64,000 bases of DNA from Reyranella sp. (GCF_017305915.1 NZ_JAFKJN010000027.1:38885-102884); one strand, 5' to 3'. Shown: positions 1-8,987, counted from the stretch's first letter. Notes: generated from the sequence alone by a model not told the origin. Program-made: numbers and translations.

Positions 1-21
1 ATGACGATAGCACAACGCGCA

Positions 22-95
22 CCCTGTCATCCCGAGCGCAGCGAGGGATCTATGGGCCGCGGCATAGATCCCTCGCTACGCTCGGGATGACAGGG
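22..95. repeat. REP-like palindrome, 33-bp arms
   Basis: Two 33-base arms (22-54 and 63-95) are inverted copies with one mismatch, separated by an 8-base GC loop. The arms begin CCCTGTCATCCCGAGCG and carry GCGAGGGATCTATG at their inner end. The element sits about 20 bases past the stop codon of pyrC. Palindromes with this CATCCCGAGCG-GCGAGGGATCT core are known as dispersed intergenic repeats in several bacterial phyla. A strong RNA hairpin, and so a role in 3'-end formation, is inferred. Confidence 0.85.
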
Positions 96-116
96 TTCGC
101 TCAGGACGACAGAGAG

Positions 117-1175
117 CTAAAAGCTCCAACCCACCGGCGTGTCCGGGCGGAACACCACGATGCTCTTGTTGCCGCCGGGAACCTCGACCCGCTCGGGGGC
201 GTCGAGCGGCCGGGCCTGCAGGGTGATGCGCGCCTCGTTGGCCGGCAGGCCGTAGAAGCGCGGGCCGTTCAGGCTGGCGAAGGCCTCAAGCTTGTCGAGG
301 GCGCTTTCCTCCATGAAGACCTGGGCATAGACCTGCATCGCCACCGGAGCGTTGAACACGCCGGCGCAGCCGCAAGCGCATTCCTTGGTGTCCGCCGTGT
401 GCGGCGCGGTGTCGGTGCCGAGGAAGAATTGCGGGCTGCCCGAGGTCGCGGCCTTGCGCAGGGCGAGACGGTGCTCCTCGCGCTTGGCGATCGGCAGGCA
501 ATAGAAGTGCGGACGGATACCGCCCTTGAAGAGGGCGTTGCGGTTGTAGCTCAGATGATGCGGCGTGATGGTGCCGCCCAGCCGGCCCGGATGGGCCTCG
601 ACGAACTGCACACCCTCTCGGGTGGTGATGTGCTCGAGCACGATCTTCAGACCCTGGTGGCGCTTGATGAGCGGCGCCAGCACCTTGTCGAGGAACACCG
701 CCTCGCGGTCGAAGATGTCGACTTCGGGATCGGTGACCTCACCGTGGACCAGCAGCGGCATGCCGGCTTTCTCCATCGCCTCCAGGCCGCGGGCGATCGC
801 GTCCATCGAGGTGACGCCGTGCGCGGAGTTGGTCGTGGCGTGCGCGGGATAGAGCTTGGAGGCGACCCACACGCCCTCTTCCTTGCCGCGCGCCAGCTCG
901 GCCGGGTCGGCGCCGTCGGTCAGGTAGCAAGTCATCAGCGGCTCGAATTCGAGCTCGGCTGGAACCGCTCTGCGGATTCGCTCGCGATACGCGGCGGCTT
1001 CGGCGACCTTGGTCACCGGCGGGACCAGGTTGGGCATGATGATGCCACGGGCGAATTGGCGTGCGGTGTGCACGGCGCAGGCCGCCAGCATCGGGCCGTC
1101 GCGCAGATGGACGTGCCAGTCGTCGGGGCGGCGGATGGAGAGCGTTGTCGGCTGTTGCGTCAAAGGCGGGGCCAT
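117..1175 (-). CDS. pyrC: Dihydroorotase, class II
   Basis: The 352-residue product matches the length of class II (PyrC-type) dihydroorotases. These catalyse the reversible cyclisation of N-carbamoyl-aspartate to dihydroorotate in cytoplasmic de novo pyrimidine synthesis. The metal-binding HxH is in DWHVHLRDG (His21 and His23). The lysine that becomes carboxylated lies in SKLYPAH near residue 107. Further metal ligands are in LVHGE and LEHITT, and the catalytic Asp is in GTDTAPH. The start at 1175 leaves the usual short leader before the first metal motif. No other pyrimidine biosynthesis gene is nearby. It is divergent from the serine hydrolase gene, with only 35 bases between them. Confidence 0.96.
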   Translation of the reverse strand: MAPPLTQQPTTLSIRRPDDWHVHLRDGPMLAACAVHTARQFARGIIMPNLVPPVTKVAEAAAYRERIRRAVPAELEFEPLMTCYLTDGADPAELARGKEEGVWVASKLYPAHATTNSAHGVTSMDAIARGLEAMEKAGMPLLVHGEVTDPEVDIFDREAVFLDKVLAPLIKRHQGLKIVLEHITTREGVQFVEAHPGRLGGTITPHHLSYNRNALFKGGIRPHFYCLPIAKREEHRLALRKAATSGSPQFFLGTDTAPHTADTKECACGCAGVFNAPVAMQVYAQVFMEESALDKLEAFASLNGPRFYGLPANEARITLQARPLDAPERVEVPGGNKSIVVFRPDTPVGWSF

Positions 1176-1210
1176 ACGGCGTTTCTACGCTTGCTCCCGC
1201 AGCCCCTCCA

Positions 1211-2260
1211 ATGTTGATTGCGTGCATGAACGCGCTGAAAGACGCCATCGCCTACGCCCAGTCGATCGAATCCAAGTGGGCGGCCGACATGAAGATGCCC
1301 GACGGGCAGTTCGTCATGACCTACGATTCCGGCGAGAAGGCCCCCGACAACGAGATGCTGGGCCCGGTGGCCCATCGCGGCGGCCACTCCGGCATCGTCT
1401 ATCAGGGCGGCAAGCTGCTGGCCGAATGGGGCGACACCGGGCGCGCCGACATGACTTTCAGCGTGGCCAAGAGCTTCCTGTCGCTGCTGGCGGGGCTCGC
1501 GGTCGGCGACGGGCTGATCAAGAGCCTCGACGACAAGGTCGGCTTCGACGGCGAGCAGAACCGCGACATCACCTGGCGCCATCTGCTGACCCAGACCAGC
1601 GAATGGTCGGGCACGCTGTTCGACAAGGAGGACCGCATCGACCACAACCGCGTGGTCGGGCTGCAGGTCGCCGAGGCGCCCAAGGGCACGCGCCGCGCGA
1701 TGAAGAAGCCGGGCAGCTACTACGAATACAACGACGTGCGGGTGAATCGGCTGTCGCTGTCGATTTTGGAACTGTTCAAGGAGCCGCTGCCGTCGGTGCT
1801 GAAGCGCCGCATCATGGACCCGATCGGTGCGTCGACCGGCTGGAAGTGGGACGGCTACCGCAACTCGACGGTGAAGATCGACGGCAAGGACATGATCTCG
1901 GTGCCGGGCGGCGGCCATTGGGGCGGCGGCATCGTGATCTCGGCGAAGGACCTCGCGCTGATGGGCCTCCTGGTGGCGCAGGGCGGCGCCTGGAACGGCA
2001 AACAGCTCCTGCCCAAGGGCTGGACCGCCGAGCTGGTGAAGCCCTGCCCGGTCGCGCCGTTCTACGGGCTGATGTGGTGGCTCAACACCGACCGCCGGCA
2101 GTTCGCGGCGGCGCCGGAGCGTAGCTACTTCGCGTTCGGCTGGGGCAGCCACATCGTCTGGATCGATCCCGACAACGATCTGGTCACGGTGCTGCGCTGG
2201 GTCGATCGCAAGAAGGCCGGTGGTTTCGTCGAACGTCTGCTGGGTGCGATCGAGAAATGA
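1211..2260 (+). CDS. Serine hydrolase, beta-lactamase/class C family
   Basis: This 349-residue protein belongs to the beta-lactamase-related serine hydrolases (penicillin-binding-protein fold: esterases, DD-peptidases, amide hydrolases). The nucleophile motif SxxK appears as SVAK at residues 84-87, followed by SFLSLLAGLAVGDGL as in the family. The Tyr motif appears as YEYND near 171-175. GGGHWGGGIVISAKDLA in the second half is the usual family segment before the C-terminal helix. I see no signal peptide, so it is probably cytoplasmic. ATG 1211 was chosen; ATG 1226 is also possible and neither has a strong ribosome site. The stop overlaps the next gene by ATGA, which implies translational coupling. 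The substrate is unknown. Confidence 0.87.
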   Translation: MLIACMNALKDAIAYAQSIESKWAADMKMPDGQFVMTYDSGEKAPDNEMLGPVAHRGGHSGIVYQGGKLLAEWGDTGRADMTFSVAKSFLSLLAGLAVGDGLIKSLDDKVGFDGEQNRDITWRHLLTQTSEWSGTLFDKEDRIDHNRVVGLQVAEAPKGTRRAMKKPGSYYEYNDVRVNRLSLSILELFKEPLPSVLKRRIMDPIGASTGWKWDGYRNSTVKIDGKDMISVPGGGHWGGGIVISAKDLALMGLLVAQGGAWNGKQLLPKGWTAELVKPCPVAPFYGLMWWLNTDRRQFAAAPERSYFAFGWGSHIVWIDPDNDLVTVLRWVDRKKAGGFVERLLGAIEK

Positions 2261-3153
2261 GCCTCGACTACTCCGCCGTCCCGCGCCTGCCCGACGGCCG
2301 CACCGCTCTCGAAACCATCGCTTCAGTCGCCGCCACCTCCAAGGCCATCAAGGTGCCAATGGGCAACGGCGGCCAGATGATGTGGCACGTCTGGGGCGAA
2401 GGCCAGAATAGCGACAAGGGCAAGCCGACACTGCTGCTGTTCCACGGCGGCTCGGGCTCGTGGATCCACTGGATCAGGAACGTGCAACCGCTGTCGCAGC
2501 ATTTCACGATCTACGCCGCCGACATGCCGGGGCTGGGCGACAGCGATCCGCCCAACGACGTGCGCGACATCTGGTCGGTGACCGACTGCGTCGAGCATGC
2601 GGTGAACAGGCTGCTGCCGAAGGACCGTCCGTTTTTCCTCACGGGCTTCTCGTTCGGCGGCATGGTGTCGGGGCATCTCGCGACCCGGATGCCCGAGCGC
2701 ATCAAGCGGATCGTGTTCGTTGGCGCGGGCGGCCTGAAGGCGACGCGCAAGCCGACCGAGAAGCTGCACAAGCTGCTGCCCACGATGGCGCCGCAGGTGC
2801 TGGCCGACGAGGCGCGGCGCAATCTCGAGCTGCTGATGCTTCACGACCCGAAGAACGTCGATGGCATCGCCATCCACATGCAGATCATGAACACCACGCG
2901 CGCCCGGACGCGCAGCCGCGACATGGGCATCGCCGGCGCGCTCTCGAAGGTCCTGCCGCAGGTCAAGACGCCCTTCACCGGCATCTGGGGCGAGTTCGAT
3001 TCGACGACCTACCCCTACATCCAGGAGCGCATCGACCTCTTCACGGCGCTGCAGCCGGACTTCCGGATGCATGTCATCCCGGGCGCCGGCCACTGGGTGG
3101 CGTACGAGGCGGCCGATGCCTTCAATGCCAGGCTGCTCGAGGTCCTGAGGTAA
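2257..3153 (+). CDS. Alpha/beta-fold hydrolase
   Basis: The 298-residue protein has the standard alpha/beta-hydrolase layout. The oxyanion strand is LLLFHGGSGSW near residue 66. The nucleophile elbow is GFSFGG, with Ser132. An acid is probable in GEFDSTTY near residue 250, and the catalytic His is in GAGHWVAYE near 278. Such enzymes cleave C-C, ester or epoxide bonds in degradation pathways. It overlaps the upstream serine hydrolase by four bases, and an MBL-fold gene follows 47 bases downstream, so three hydrolases probably share one transcript. This suggests stepwise hydrolysis of one compound, but the substrate cannot be read from sequence. Confidence 0.92.
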   Translation: MSLDYSAVPRLPDGRTALETIASVAATSKAIKVPMGNGGQMMWHVWGEGQNSDKGKPTLLLFHGGSGSWIHWIRNVQPLSQHFTIYAADMPGLGDSDPPNDVRDIWSVTDCVEHAVNRLLPKDRPFFLTGFSFGGMVSGHLATRMPERIKRIVFVGAGGLKATRKPTEKLHKLLPTMAPQVLADEARRNLELLMLHDPKNVDGIAIHMQIMNTTRARTRSRDMGIAGALSKVLPQVKTPFTGIWGEFDSTTYPYIQERIDLFTALQPDFRMHVIPGAGHWVAYEAADAFNARLLEVLR

Positions 3154-3200
3154 TATCGAGGTAATTGCGGGCGCCGCGCCGAGGAGTCACCCTTGGCAAC

Positions 3201-3914
3201 ATGAAAACCGAAGTCACCGAGATCGCCGACAAGATCTACCGCCTCTCGACCCTGGTGCCGCAGATCGGGCCGAACGGATTCACGTTCAACCAGTTCCTGA
3301 TCGATGCCGACGAGCCGATGCTGTTCCATTACGGCCATCGCTCGATGTTCCCGCCGATCTCCGCCGCGGTGGCGAGCGTGATCCCGCTCGACAAGCTGCG
3401 CTGGACCTGCTGCAGCCATGTCGAGGCCGACGAATCGGGCGCGATCAACGAATGGCTGGCGGCGGCGCCGAACGCCACGCCGATGCACGGCCAGATCGGC
3501 ATCAACATCTGGGTCACCGACATGGCCAACCGCGCGCCGCGGGCGCTGAAGAACGACGAGGTGGTCGACATAGGCGGCAAGCGCGTGCGCTGGCTCGACA
3601 CGCCGCACGTGCCGCACAACTGGGACGCCGGCCTGGTCTACGAGGAGACCACCGGCACGCTATTCAGCAGCGACCTGTTCACCCAGATGGGCCCGTGCGC
3701 GGCGACCACCACCGGCGACATCGTCGACGCCGCCATCGCGACCGAGCGGGCGATCCCCTTCATGCCGAGCACGCCGCAGGCCGAGCCGACGCTGCGCCGG
3801 CTGGCCGCGCTCGCGCCGAAGACGATCGCCCTGATGCACGGCCCGAGCTTCAAGGGCGACGGCGGGGCGGCGCTCAACGCGCTCGCTGACCATTACGCGA
3901 GCAAGCGGAGCTGA
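3201..3914 (+). CDS. Metallo-beta-lactamase-fold hydrolase, ODP/flavodiiron-like
   Basis: This 237-residue MBL-fold protein carries the metal motif as HVEADESG (His73, Glu75, Asp77). That is the H-x-E-x-D form of flavodiiron and oxygen-binding diiron proteins, not the HxHxDH of hydrolytic members. Further likely ligands are His in TPHVPH, Asp in SSDLF and His in LMHGPS near the C-terminus. There is no flavodoxin domain, so it is not a full-length flavodiiron protein. ATG 3201 was chosen because the homologous region starts with MKTEVTEI. The last 41 bases overlap the convergent LysR gene. It may be a diiron redox or sensing protein instead of a hydrolase. Confidence 0.86.
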   Translation: MKTEVTEIADKIYRLSTLVPQIGPNGFTFNQFLIDADEPMLFHYGHRSMFPPISAAVASVIPLDKLRWTCCSHVEADESGAINEWLAAAPNATPMHGQIGINIWVTDMANRAPRALKNDEVVDIGGKRVRWLDTPHVPHNWDAGLVYEETTGTLFSSDLFTQMGPCAATTTGDIVDAAIATERAIPFMPSTPQAEPTLRRLAALAPKTIALMHGPSFKGDGGAALNALADHYASKRS

Positions 3915-4788
3915 GCTGAGCTGCCAGATAATCGGAAAAGGCCCGGACCTTGAGAGAGGGTCGGCGGCCGCCCGGGTAGACGGCGTGCAGCTCGACCCCA
4001 TCGAGCTGATAGTCGGAAAGGATCGCGACGAGCTCTTCGGCCTCGAGTTCGGCCCGGCACATCCATCGCGAGGCGAGCGCTATGCCGAGCCCCGCCTTGG
4101 CGCAGGCCACGACGCCGTCGGCCGAGGCGATCTTTATCGGTCCTTTCACGGCGGCGGACGCAGCCCGGCCCGAGCGCATGAAACGCCAGCCGGTTCGACC
4201 TGAGAGACCAGGGCCGAGGATGCAATCGTGCCTCGCCAGGTCGGCCGGAGTTTGCGGCGTCCCCCGACGCGCGAGATAGACCGGCGAGGCAACGGCGAGG
4301 CGCGGCGCCGTGCCCAGCAACCGTGCGCCGAAGCCAGAGTCGGCCAGAGGGCCGAGCCGTAGGGCCATGTCGGCGCCCTGCGCGACCAGGTCCTCGTTCC
4401 GGTCGGACATCAGGAGCTCGATGCCGAGCTTCGGATGCTGTTCGGCGAAGCCGGGCAGGCGCGGGATGACCTCACGAATGCCGAAGGCGCCCGACAGCGC
4501 CACCCGCAAGGTGCCGCGCAGGCTGTCGGCGCCGCGCGCGGCATTCTCGGCATCGTCGAGATCGCCGAGGACTTGCCGCGCCCGTCCGAGGAACACCCGG
4601 CCGGCGTCGGTCGGCGTGACGCGCCGCGTGGTGCGCAAAAGAAGCTTCACGCCCAGCCGCGCCTCGAGGCCCGCGACCATCCGCGAGATCGACGGCTGCG
4701 ACACCCCGAGCTCGCGCGCGACGCGGGAGAAGCTGCCGGTCTCGCCGGCACGGACGAAGGCGGTCAATTCCCGCAGCCGGTCACTCAT
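3874..4788 (-). CDS. LysR-family transcriptional regulator
   Basis: This 304-residue protein has the LysR layout. An N-terminal winged helix-turn-helix (about residues 3-62, containing SFSRVARELGVSQPSISRM) is followed by a periplasmic-binding-like effector domain. LVAILSDYQLDGVELHAVYP near the end is typical of the AaeR/PgrR-like subgroup. Start ATG 4788 was preferred over an upstream in-frame ATG because it gives the normal family N-terminus. The gene is divergent from the SDR gene at 4881, the classic arrangement for a LysR regulator and its target. A palindrome overlaps its own start codon, which suggests autoregulation. The effector is unknown. Confidence 0.94.
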   Translation of the reverse strand: MSDRLRELTAFVRAGETGSFSRVARELGVSQPSISRMVAGLEARLGVKLLLRTTRRVTPTDAGRVFLGRARQVLGDLDDAENAARGADSLRGTLRVALSGAFGIREVIPRLPGFAEQHPKLGIELLMSDRNEDLVAQGADMALRLGPLADSGFGARLLGTAPRLAVASPVYLARRGTPQTPADLARHDCILGPGLSGRTGWRFMRSGRAASAAVKGPIKIASADGVVACAKAGLGIALASRWMCRAELEAEELVAILSDYQLDGVELHAVYPGGRRPSLKVRAFSDYLAAQLSSACSRNGQRAR

Positions 4789-4801
4789 ACGCCTGGCGTA
4801 T
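4787..4801. promoter_or_regulatory. Candidate LysR operator
   Basis: ATACGC-ctg-GCGTAT is a perfect 6-bp inverted repeat containing a T-N11-A core, the canonical LysR recognition pattern. It overlaps the LysR start codon and lies 80 bases upstream of the divergent SDR start. That fits negative autoregulation with control of the SDR. Only the sequence symmetry and position are seen; binding is inferred. Confidence 0.5.
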
Positions 4802-4880
4802 AAATCAGATGCGCGGCGCTCGTCTACTGCGCGCACCCCGTCGACATCACCTTCTCCCGCAACCGATAAGGAGAACCCCA

Positions 4881-5615
4881 ATGACGACCACAGCCCTCAT
4901 CACCGGAGCGACCAGCGGGATCGGCCGCGCGGTGGCCGGCAAACTGGCGCAGACAGGCGTTCACGTCATCGTCGTGGGCCGCAACGTGGCGCGTGGCGAA
5001 AAGACGATCGCCGACATTCGGGCCGCGGGCGGCAAGGCCGATTTCATCTCGTTCGATCTGCGCGACGCGGCGAGCGCTCGCGCAATCGCGCGAAAGGCCG
5101 CCGAGTTGGGCGGCGGCCATGTCGACATCCTGGTGAACAACGCCGGCATCTTCCCGTTCGGCGCGACGCACGAGATGAGCGAGGAGACGTTCGACGACGT
5201 CTATGCCCTCAACGTCAAGGTGCCCTACTTCCTCGTCGCTGAGCTTGCGCCTGCCATGGCGCAGCGCGGCAAGGGAGCCATCGTCAACGTCTCGACGATG
5301 GTGGCCGATTACGGTGCGGCGGGCCTCAGCCTCTACGGATCGAGCAAGGCGGCCATCAATCTGCTGACCAAGGCGTGGGCAGCCGAATACGGCCCCAAGG
5401 GCGTGCGCGTGAACGCGGTCAGTCCGGGACCGACCCGCACCGAGGGCACGGCGTCGATGGGCGACGCGTTGCAGGACCTCGCGTCGCAGGCGCCGGCCGG
5501 GCGTCCGGCCGCGCCCGAGGAGATCGCCGAGACGATCGCGTTCCTGGCGTCCGACCGCGCCAGTTTCGTCCAGGGCGCAGTTCTGCCGGTCGATGGCGGC
5601 AGAACCGCTGTCTAG
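4881..5615 (+). CDS. SDR-family oxidoreductase
   Basis: This 244-residue classical short-chain dehydrogenase/reductase has the NAD(P) glycine motif TGATSGIG at residues 8-15. NNAG follows, then the catalytic Ser in NVSTMV and the YxxxK pair in LYGSSK, and PVDGGRTAV at the C-terminus. It should oxidise or reduce an alcohol or carbonyl in the cytoplasm. ATG 4881 is supported by AAGGAG at 4868-4873. The divergent LysR gene probably controls it. The stop codon TAG is part of TAGAGCA, the same start sequence as palindromes elsewhere in the window. The convergent GH5 gene ends 8 bases away. The substrate is not predictable. Confidence 0.94.
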   Translation: MTTTALITGATSGIGRAVAGKLAQTGVHVIVVGRNVARGEKTIADIRAAGGKADFISFDLRDAASARAIARKAAELGGGHVDILVNNAGIFPFGATHEMSEETFDDVYALNVKVPYFLVAELAPAMAQRGKGAIVNVSTMVADYGAAGLSLYGSSKAAINLLTKAWAAEYGPKGVRVNAVSPGPTRTEGTASMGDALQDLASQAPAGRPAAPEEIAETIAFLASDRASFVQGAVLPVDGGRTAV

Positions 5616-5623
5616 AGCAACGG

Positions 5624-6817
5624 CTAGGGCGCGGCTTTCAATCCGAGCGACGCCAGGTAGCTCCAGCGCACCGTCGTCCTGGCGAAAGGCAGGCCGTCGA
5701 GATACTGGGCCATCGCCTTTTCGATCAGTGCGTCCGGCGGCTTCGCCTGCGTGCGGCCGTCGGCGAAGGCCACGATCTCGTTCCAGCCGTCGGGGCGCTT
5801 GATCGACACCACGGTCGAGGGCGTGTCGAGATTCTTGTAGGTCCAGAACGACCAGCCGATGCCGTGCGTCTCGTGCAGCGTGCGGAACTCGGCGTTCCAG
5901 TCATCGGTCAGCTCGCCGGTCTCGCCGAGGAACAGCGGCACGTCGTGGAGGTTCGCGAAGTTGAGATGGCGCTGGATCGAGTCGCGCTTCGTGCTCGCCC
6001 AGAACGAATGATAGGTGTAGGCGAGGTTGGCCGCGAAGGGCGGGCCGAACATGTCGAAGCTCGAGCTCCACTGCCCCGCCGCCAGGATCACGACGCGGCC
6101 GGGATCGACGGCACGGATCGCCGCGGTGACCCGCTTGTAGAACGGCTCGAGCCGCGGGTTCAGCGTCGCGGTGTCGTGGTAGGGCGCGATCGGCTCGTTC
6201 AGGATGTCGTAGCCCAGGATCGTCGGATCGCCGGCGTAGCGCCGCGCGATCGCCTGCCACAGCTTCACCGTCAGATCGCGGTCGCGCGGCACGTAGAACA
6301 TCAGCGGATAGCCCGGCCCGTCGTCGTGGTTGATGCCGGTCTGGCCGCCGGGGGCTGCGTGGAGGTCGACGATAGCGTAGAGGCCGGCCGCCTTCACCCA
6401 GCCCACCACGCGATCGAGCAGCACCCAGCCCGGCCCCGCCATCGTGCCGTCGGCGGTCATGAACAGGTTCCAGTGCAGCGGGATGCGTACGGTGTTGAAG
6501 CCGACCGACTTGATGAAGCGGATGTCGTCCTCGGCAATGTAGCGCTCGCGAAACTCGGTCCAGAAGGCCTTCGCGTGCTCGGGGCCGAGCAGGCGATCGA
6601 AGGCGCCGTAGATCTGGCGCGGCGACTTCGCCACCTCGAGCTTGAACATGTAGCCTTCGGGCATCAGCCAGTTGCCCAAGCTGATGCCCTTGATGTGCAG
6701 GATGCTGCCGTCGGGGGCGATGAAGTTCTTGCCCTCGGTGCGCACCAGCCGGCTCTCGGCCGGCGCCGGCGCCGCGAGCGCCAGCACCGCCATCCACACC
6801 GCGAGCAGCAAACGCAT
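5624..6817 (-). CDS. Secreted glycoside hydrolase, family 5-like (cellulase fold)
   Basis: The 397-residue protein begins with a Sec signal peptide (MRLLLAVWMAVLALAAPAPA) and continues into a TIM-barrel glycosidase. IKGISLGNWLMPEG matches the start of GH5 barrels. The acid/base Glu is in ILNEPIAP (Glu208) and the nucleophile Glu in FLGETGEL (Glu299). GH5 members with this GNWL segment include exo-1,3-glucanases and endoglucanases; which beta-glucan is cleaved is not clear. The protein should act in the periplasm or outside the cell. It is divergent from the GntP-type permease with 35 bases between. An uptake link is possible but unproven. Confidence 0.9.
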   Translation of the reverse strand: MRLLLAVWMAVLALAAPAPAESRLVRTEGKNFIAPDGSILHIKGISLGNWLMPEGYMFKLEVAKSPRQIYGAFDRLLGPEHAKAFWTEFRERYIAEDDIRFIKSVGFNTVRIPLHWNLFMTADGTMAGPGWVLLDRVVGWVKAAGLYAIVDLHAAPGGQTGINHDDGPGYPLMFYVPRDRDLTVKLWQAIARRYAGDPTILGYDILNEPIAPYHDTATLNPRLEPFYKRVTAAIRAVDPGRVVILAAGQWSSSFDMFGPPFAANLAYTYHSFWASTKRDSIQRHLNFANLHDVPLFLGETGELTDDWNAEFRTLHETHGIGWSFWTYKNLDTPSTVVSIKRPDGWNEIVAFADGRTQAKPPDALIEKAMAQYLDGLPFARTTVRWSYLASLGLKAAP

Positions 6818-6852
6818 GACGGCACTGTAACAGGCGCCTATGGTCGCGCGGC

Positions 6853-8019
6853 ATGATTCTCGCCGCCCTGCTGCTGCCGGTCGCCGTCGTTGCCGTCCTC
6901 GTCCTGATCCAGCGGCTCCGGGTCCCGGCCTTCCTGGCGCTGATGGTGGTGGTGGTCGCCTACGGCGCGGCCGCCGGCATGACCGCCCAGTCGATCGGCA
7001 AGGCGTTCGGCCTGGGCTTCGTCGCCGCGCTCGAGCAGGCCGGCCTGCTGGTCGTCGCCGGCGCGCTGGTCGGCCGCATGCTGATCAAGCAGCCGCTGCC
7101 CGGCCCCGCCGCGGCGATCGCCGGCGCGCTTGCCGGACTCGGCGGCTCGGCCGCCGGCGGGCTGGCGCTGCTGCAGCCGGCGGGCCGCGCGATCGGGCTG
7201 GCGCTCGCCTTGCTTGCCGTCCACGCACTGGTTGCGCCCTCGCCGCTCGCCGTCGCCGCGGCATCGGTGCTCAAGGCCGACATTCGCACGATGGCCGGCA
7301 TCGCGCTGCCCGTGGCGATCGTCGCGGCAGCAATCGGCTGGGGCCTGTTCGCGCGCGACGCTCGCCAGCCCGGCAGCCTCTCCCCCGGCTGGCTGGCGAT
7401 CGCGGTGCCGATCGCGCTGCTGGTCATGCAATCGATCGCGCAGATGCCGAGCGAGCCGCTGGGCAAGGGCGGCGCGCGCGAGTTCTGGACCGGCATCAGC
7501 CGGCCGCTGATGCTGGCGGTGCTGGCGATCGCGCTGGCGGTGCTGCTGTCGCGCCGCTGGCAGCCCGGCGTGCTGGCCGACACGAGCTGGGCGCCGCTGC
7601 TGCTCACGGTCGGTGCCGCCGGCGGCCTGGCGCGCGTGCTCGACGAGACCGGCATGGCCGAGCTGCTGGCCGAATACATGCTCGATCCGCGGCTCGGCCT
7701 GCTGGCGCCGTTCCTCGCCGCGGCGACGATGAAGACGATGCAGGGCAACTCGCTCAGCGCCGTGCTCACCGCCTCGGGCATGATCGAGCCGATGCTGCCG
7801 GCGCTCGGCCTCGACAGCGCCCACGGCCGCGCGCTCGCCGCCGCGTCGGTCGGCGCCGGCTCGATCGCGATCTGCCACGTCAACGACCCGTTCTTCTGGA
7901 TCGCCGCGCACATCGGCGGCCTGACGCCCGTGCAGGCGCTGCGCACGATCGCGCTCGGCAGCCTCGCCGTCGGCGTCGCCGCCCTCGGCCTGCTCGCCGC
8001 GCTGCGCGTGGTTCTCTAG
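6853..8019 (+). CDS. GntP-family permease
   Basis: The 388-residue hydrophobic protein has about ten or more membrane segments. The C-terminal part (AASVGAGSIAICHVNDPFFWIAAHIGG) carries the HVNDxxFW signature of the GntP gluconate/organic-acid:H+ symporters. TMKTMQGNS in the preceding segment is also family-like. It is shorter than the usual 430-450 residues, so some transmembrane helices may be missing or short. Family members import gluconate, glycerate, idonate or similar hydroxy acids. Its stop overlaps the convergent Bug-type gene by four bases. The substrate is not fixed by sequence. Confidence 0.87.
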   Translation: MILAALLLPVAVVAVLVLIQRLRVPAFLALMVVVVAYGAAAGMTAQSIGKAFGLGFVAALEQAGLLVVAGALVGRMLIKQPLPGPAAAIAGALAGLGGSAAGGLALLQPAGRAIGLALALLAVHALVAPSPLAVAAASVLKADIRTMAGIALPVAIVAAAIGWGLFARDARQPGSLSPGWLAIAVPIALLVMQSIAQMPSEPLGKGGAREFWTGISRPLMLAVLAIALAVLLSRRWQPGVLADTSWAPLLLTVGAAGGLARVLDETGMAELLAEYMLDPRLGLLAPFLAAATMKTMQGNSLSAVLTASGMIEPMLPALGLDSAHGRALAAASVGAGSIAICHVNDPFFWIAAHIGGLTPVQALRTIALGSLAVGVAALGLLAALRVVL

Positions 8020-8987
8020 TCGAGCTTCACGCCGGAGGCCTTGACCGCGGGCGCCCACGCCTTGCGGTCGGCCTCGACGAACTCCTTGAAGCCGGCGCGG
8101 CCCGCCGGCGGCATGTCGAGGCCGAGGTCTTCCTTCCAGCGCTTCTGGATCTCGGGCTGCTGCAGGGCATCGCCGATCGCGGCTTCGAGCTTGGCGACGA
8201 TCGGTTCGGGCGTGCCGGCGGCGCAGCCGACGCCGTACCACGAGGTCGCGACATAGCCCGGGATGGTCTCGGCGATCGCCGGGATGTCGGGCGCCGCCTT
8301 GGAGCGTTCGGCCGACGTCACGCCCAGGCCCTTGAGCTTGCCGCCGCGCACCTGGCCCAGCATCGACGGCATGTTGGCGAACATCATGTGCACCGTGCCG
8401 GCGATCAGATCGTTGTAGGCGGGGCCCGCGCCCTTGTACGGCACGTGGATGATGTCGACGCCCGCCATCGCCTTGAACAGCTCGCCGCTCAGGTGCAGCG
8501 AGGTGCCCGGACCGGACGAGGCGAAGGAATACTTGCCCGGCTCCTTCTTGCAGAGCGCGATCAGCTCCGCGACGTTGCCCGCCGGCAGGCTTTGCGTCAC
8601 GCCCAGCAGGTTGGCGAGCAGCGCCACGCGCGAGATGGCGATGATGTCCTTGTCGGGATCGTAGGGCAGCTTGGTGTAGAGCATCGGGTTGAGCGTATGA
8701 CTCGCCACCGAGATCAGGCCGATCGTGTAGCCCTCGGGCGCCGACTTCGCGATCTCGACCGTGCCGATATTGCCGCCGGCGCCGCCTCTGTTGTCGACCA
8801 CGAACGACTGGCCGAAGGTCTTGGAGAGATGGTCGCAGATCAGGCGGCTCACCGTGTCGGTGCCGCCGCCGGCCGCGAACGGCACGACGAAGCGCACGGG
8901 TTTGCTGGGCCACGCCGCTTGCGCACGCGCCGCACGGAATGGCACGGCCGCTGCGAGACTGCCCAACACCACGCCACGCCGATTCAT
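8016..8987 (-). CDS. Bug-family (TctC-like) periplasmic binding protein
   Basis: This is a 323-residue member of the Bug/TctC family, the solute receptors of tripartite tricarboxylate transporters. The N-terminus MNRRGVVLGSLAAAVPFRAARAQ is an export signal with twin arginines. The mature part starts with WPSKPVRFVVPFAAGGGTDT, the family signature. VVDNRGGAGGNIGT and HVPYKGAGPAYNDLIAG follow. The ligand is typically a small carboxylate. AGGAGG just upstream of the start supports the initiation site. No TctA/TctB membrane genes are nearby, so it is an orphan receptor, as is common in bacteria that have many Bug proteins. Confidence 0.94.
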   Translation of the reverse strand: MNRRGVVLGSLAAAVPFRAARAQAAWPSKPVRFVVPFAAGGGTDTVSRLICDHLSKTFGQSFVVDNRGGAGGNIGTVEIAKSAPEGYTIGLISVASHTLNPMLYTKLPYDPDKDIIAISRVALLANLLGVTQSLPAGNVAELIALCKKEPGKYSFASSGPGTSLHLSGELFKAMAGVDIIHVPYKGAGPAYNDLIAGTVHMMFANMPSMLGQVRGGKLKGLGVTSAERSKAAPDIPAIAETIPGYVATSWYGVGCAAGTPEPIVAKLEAAIGDALQQPEIQKRWKEDLGLDMPPAGRAGFKEFVEADRKAWAPAVKASGVKLD

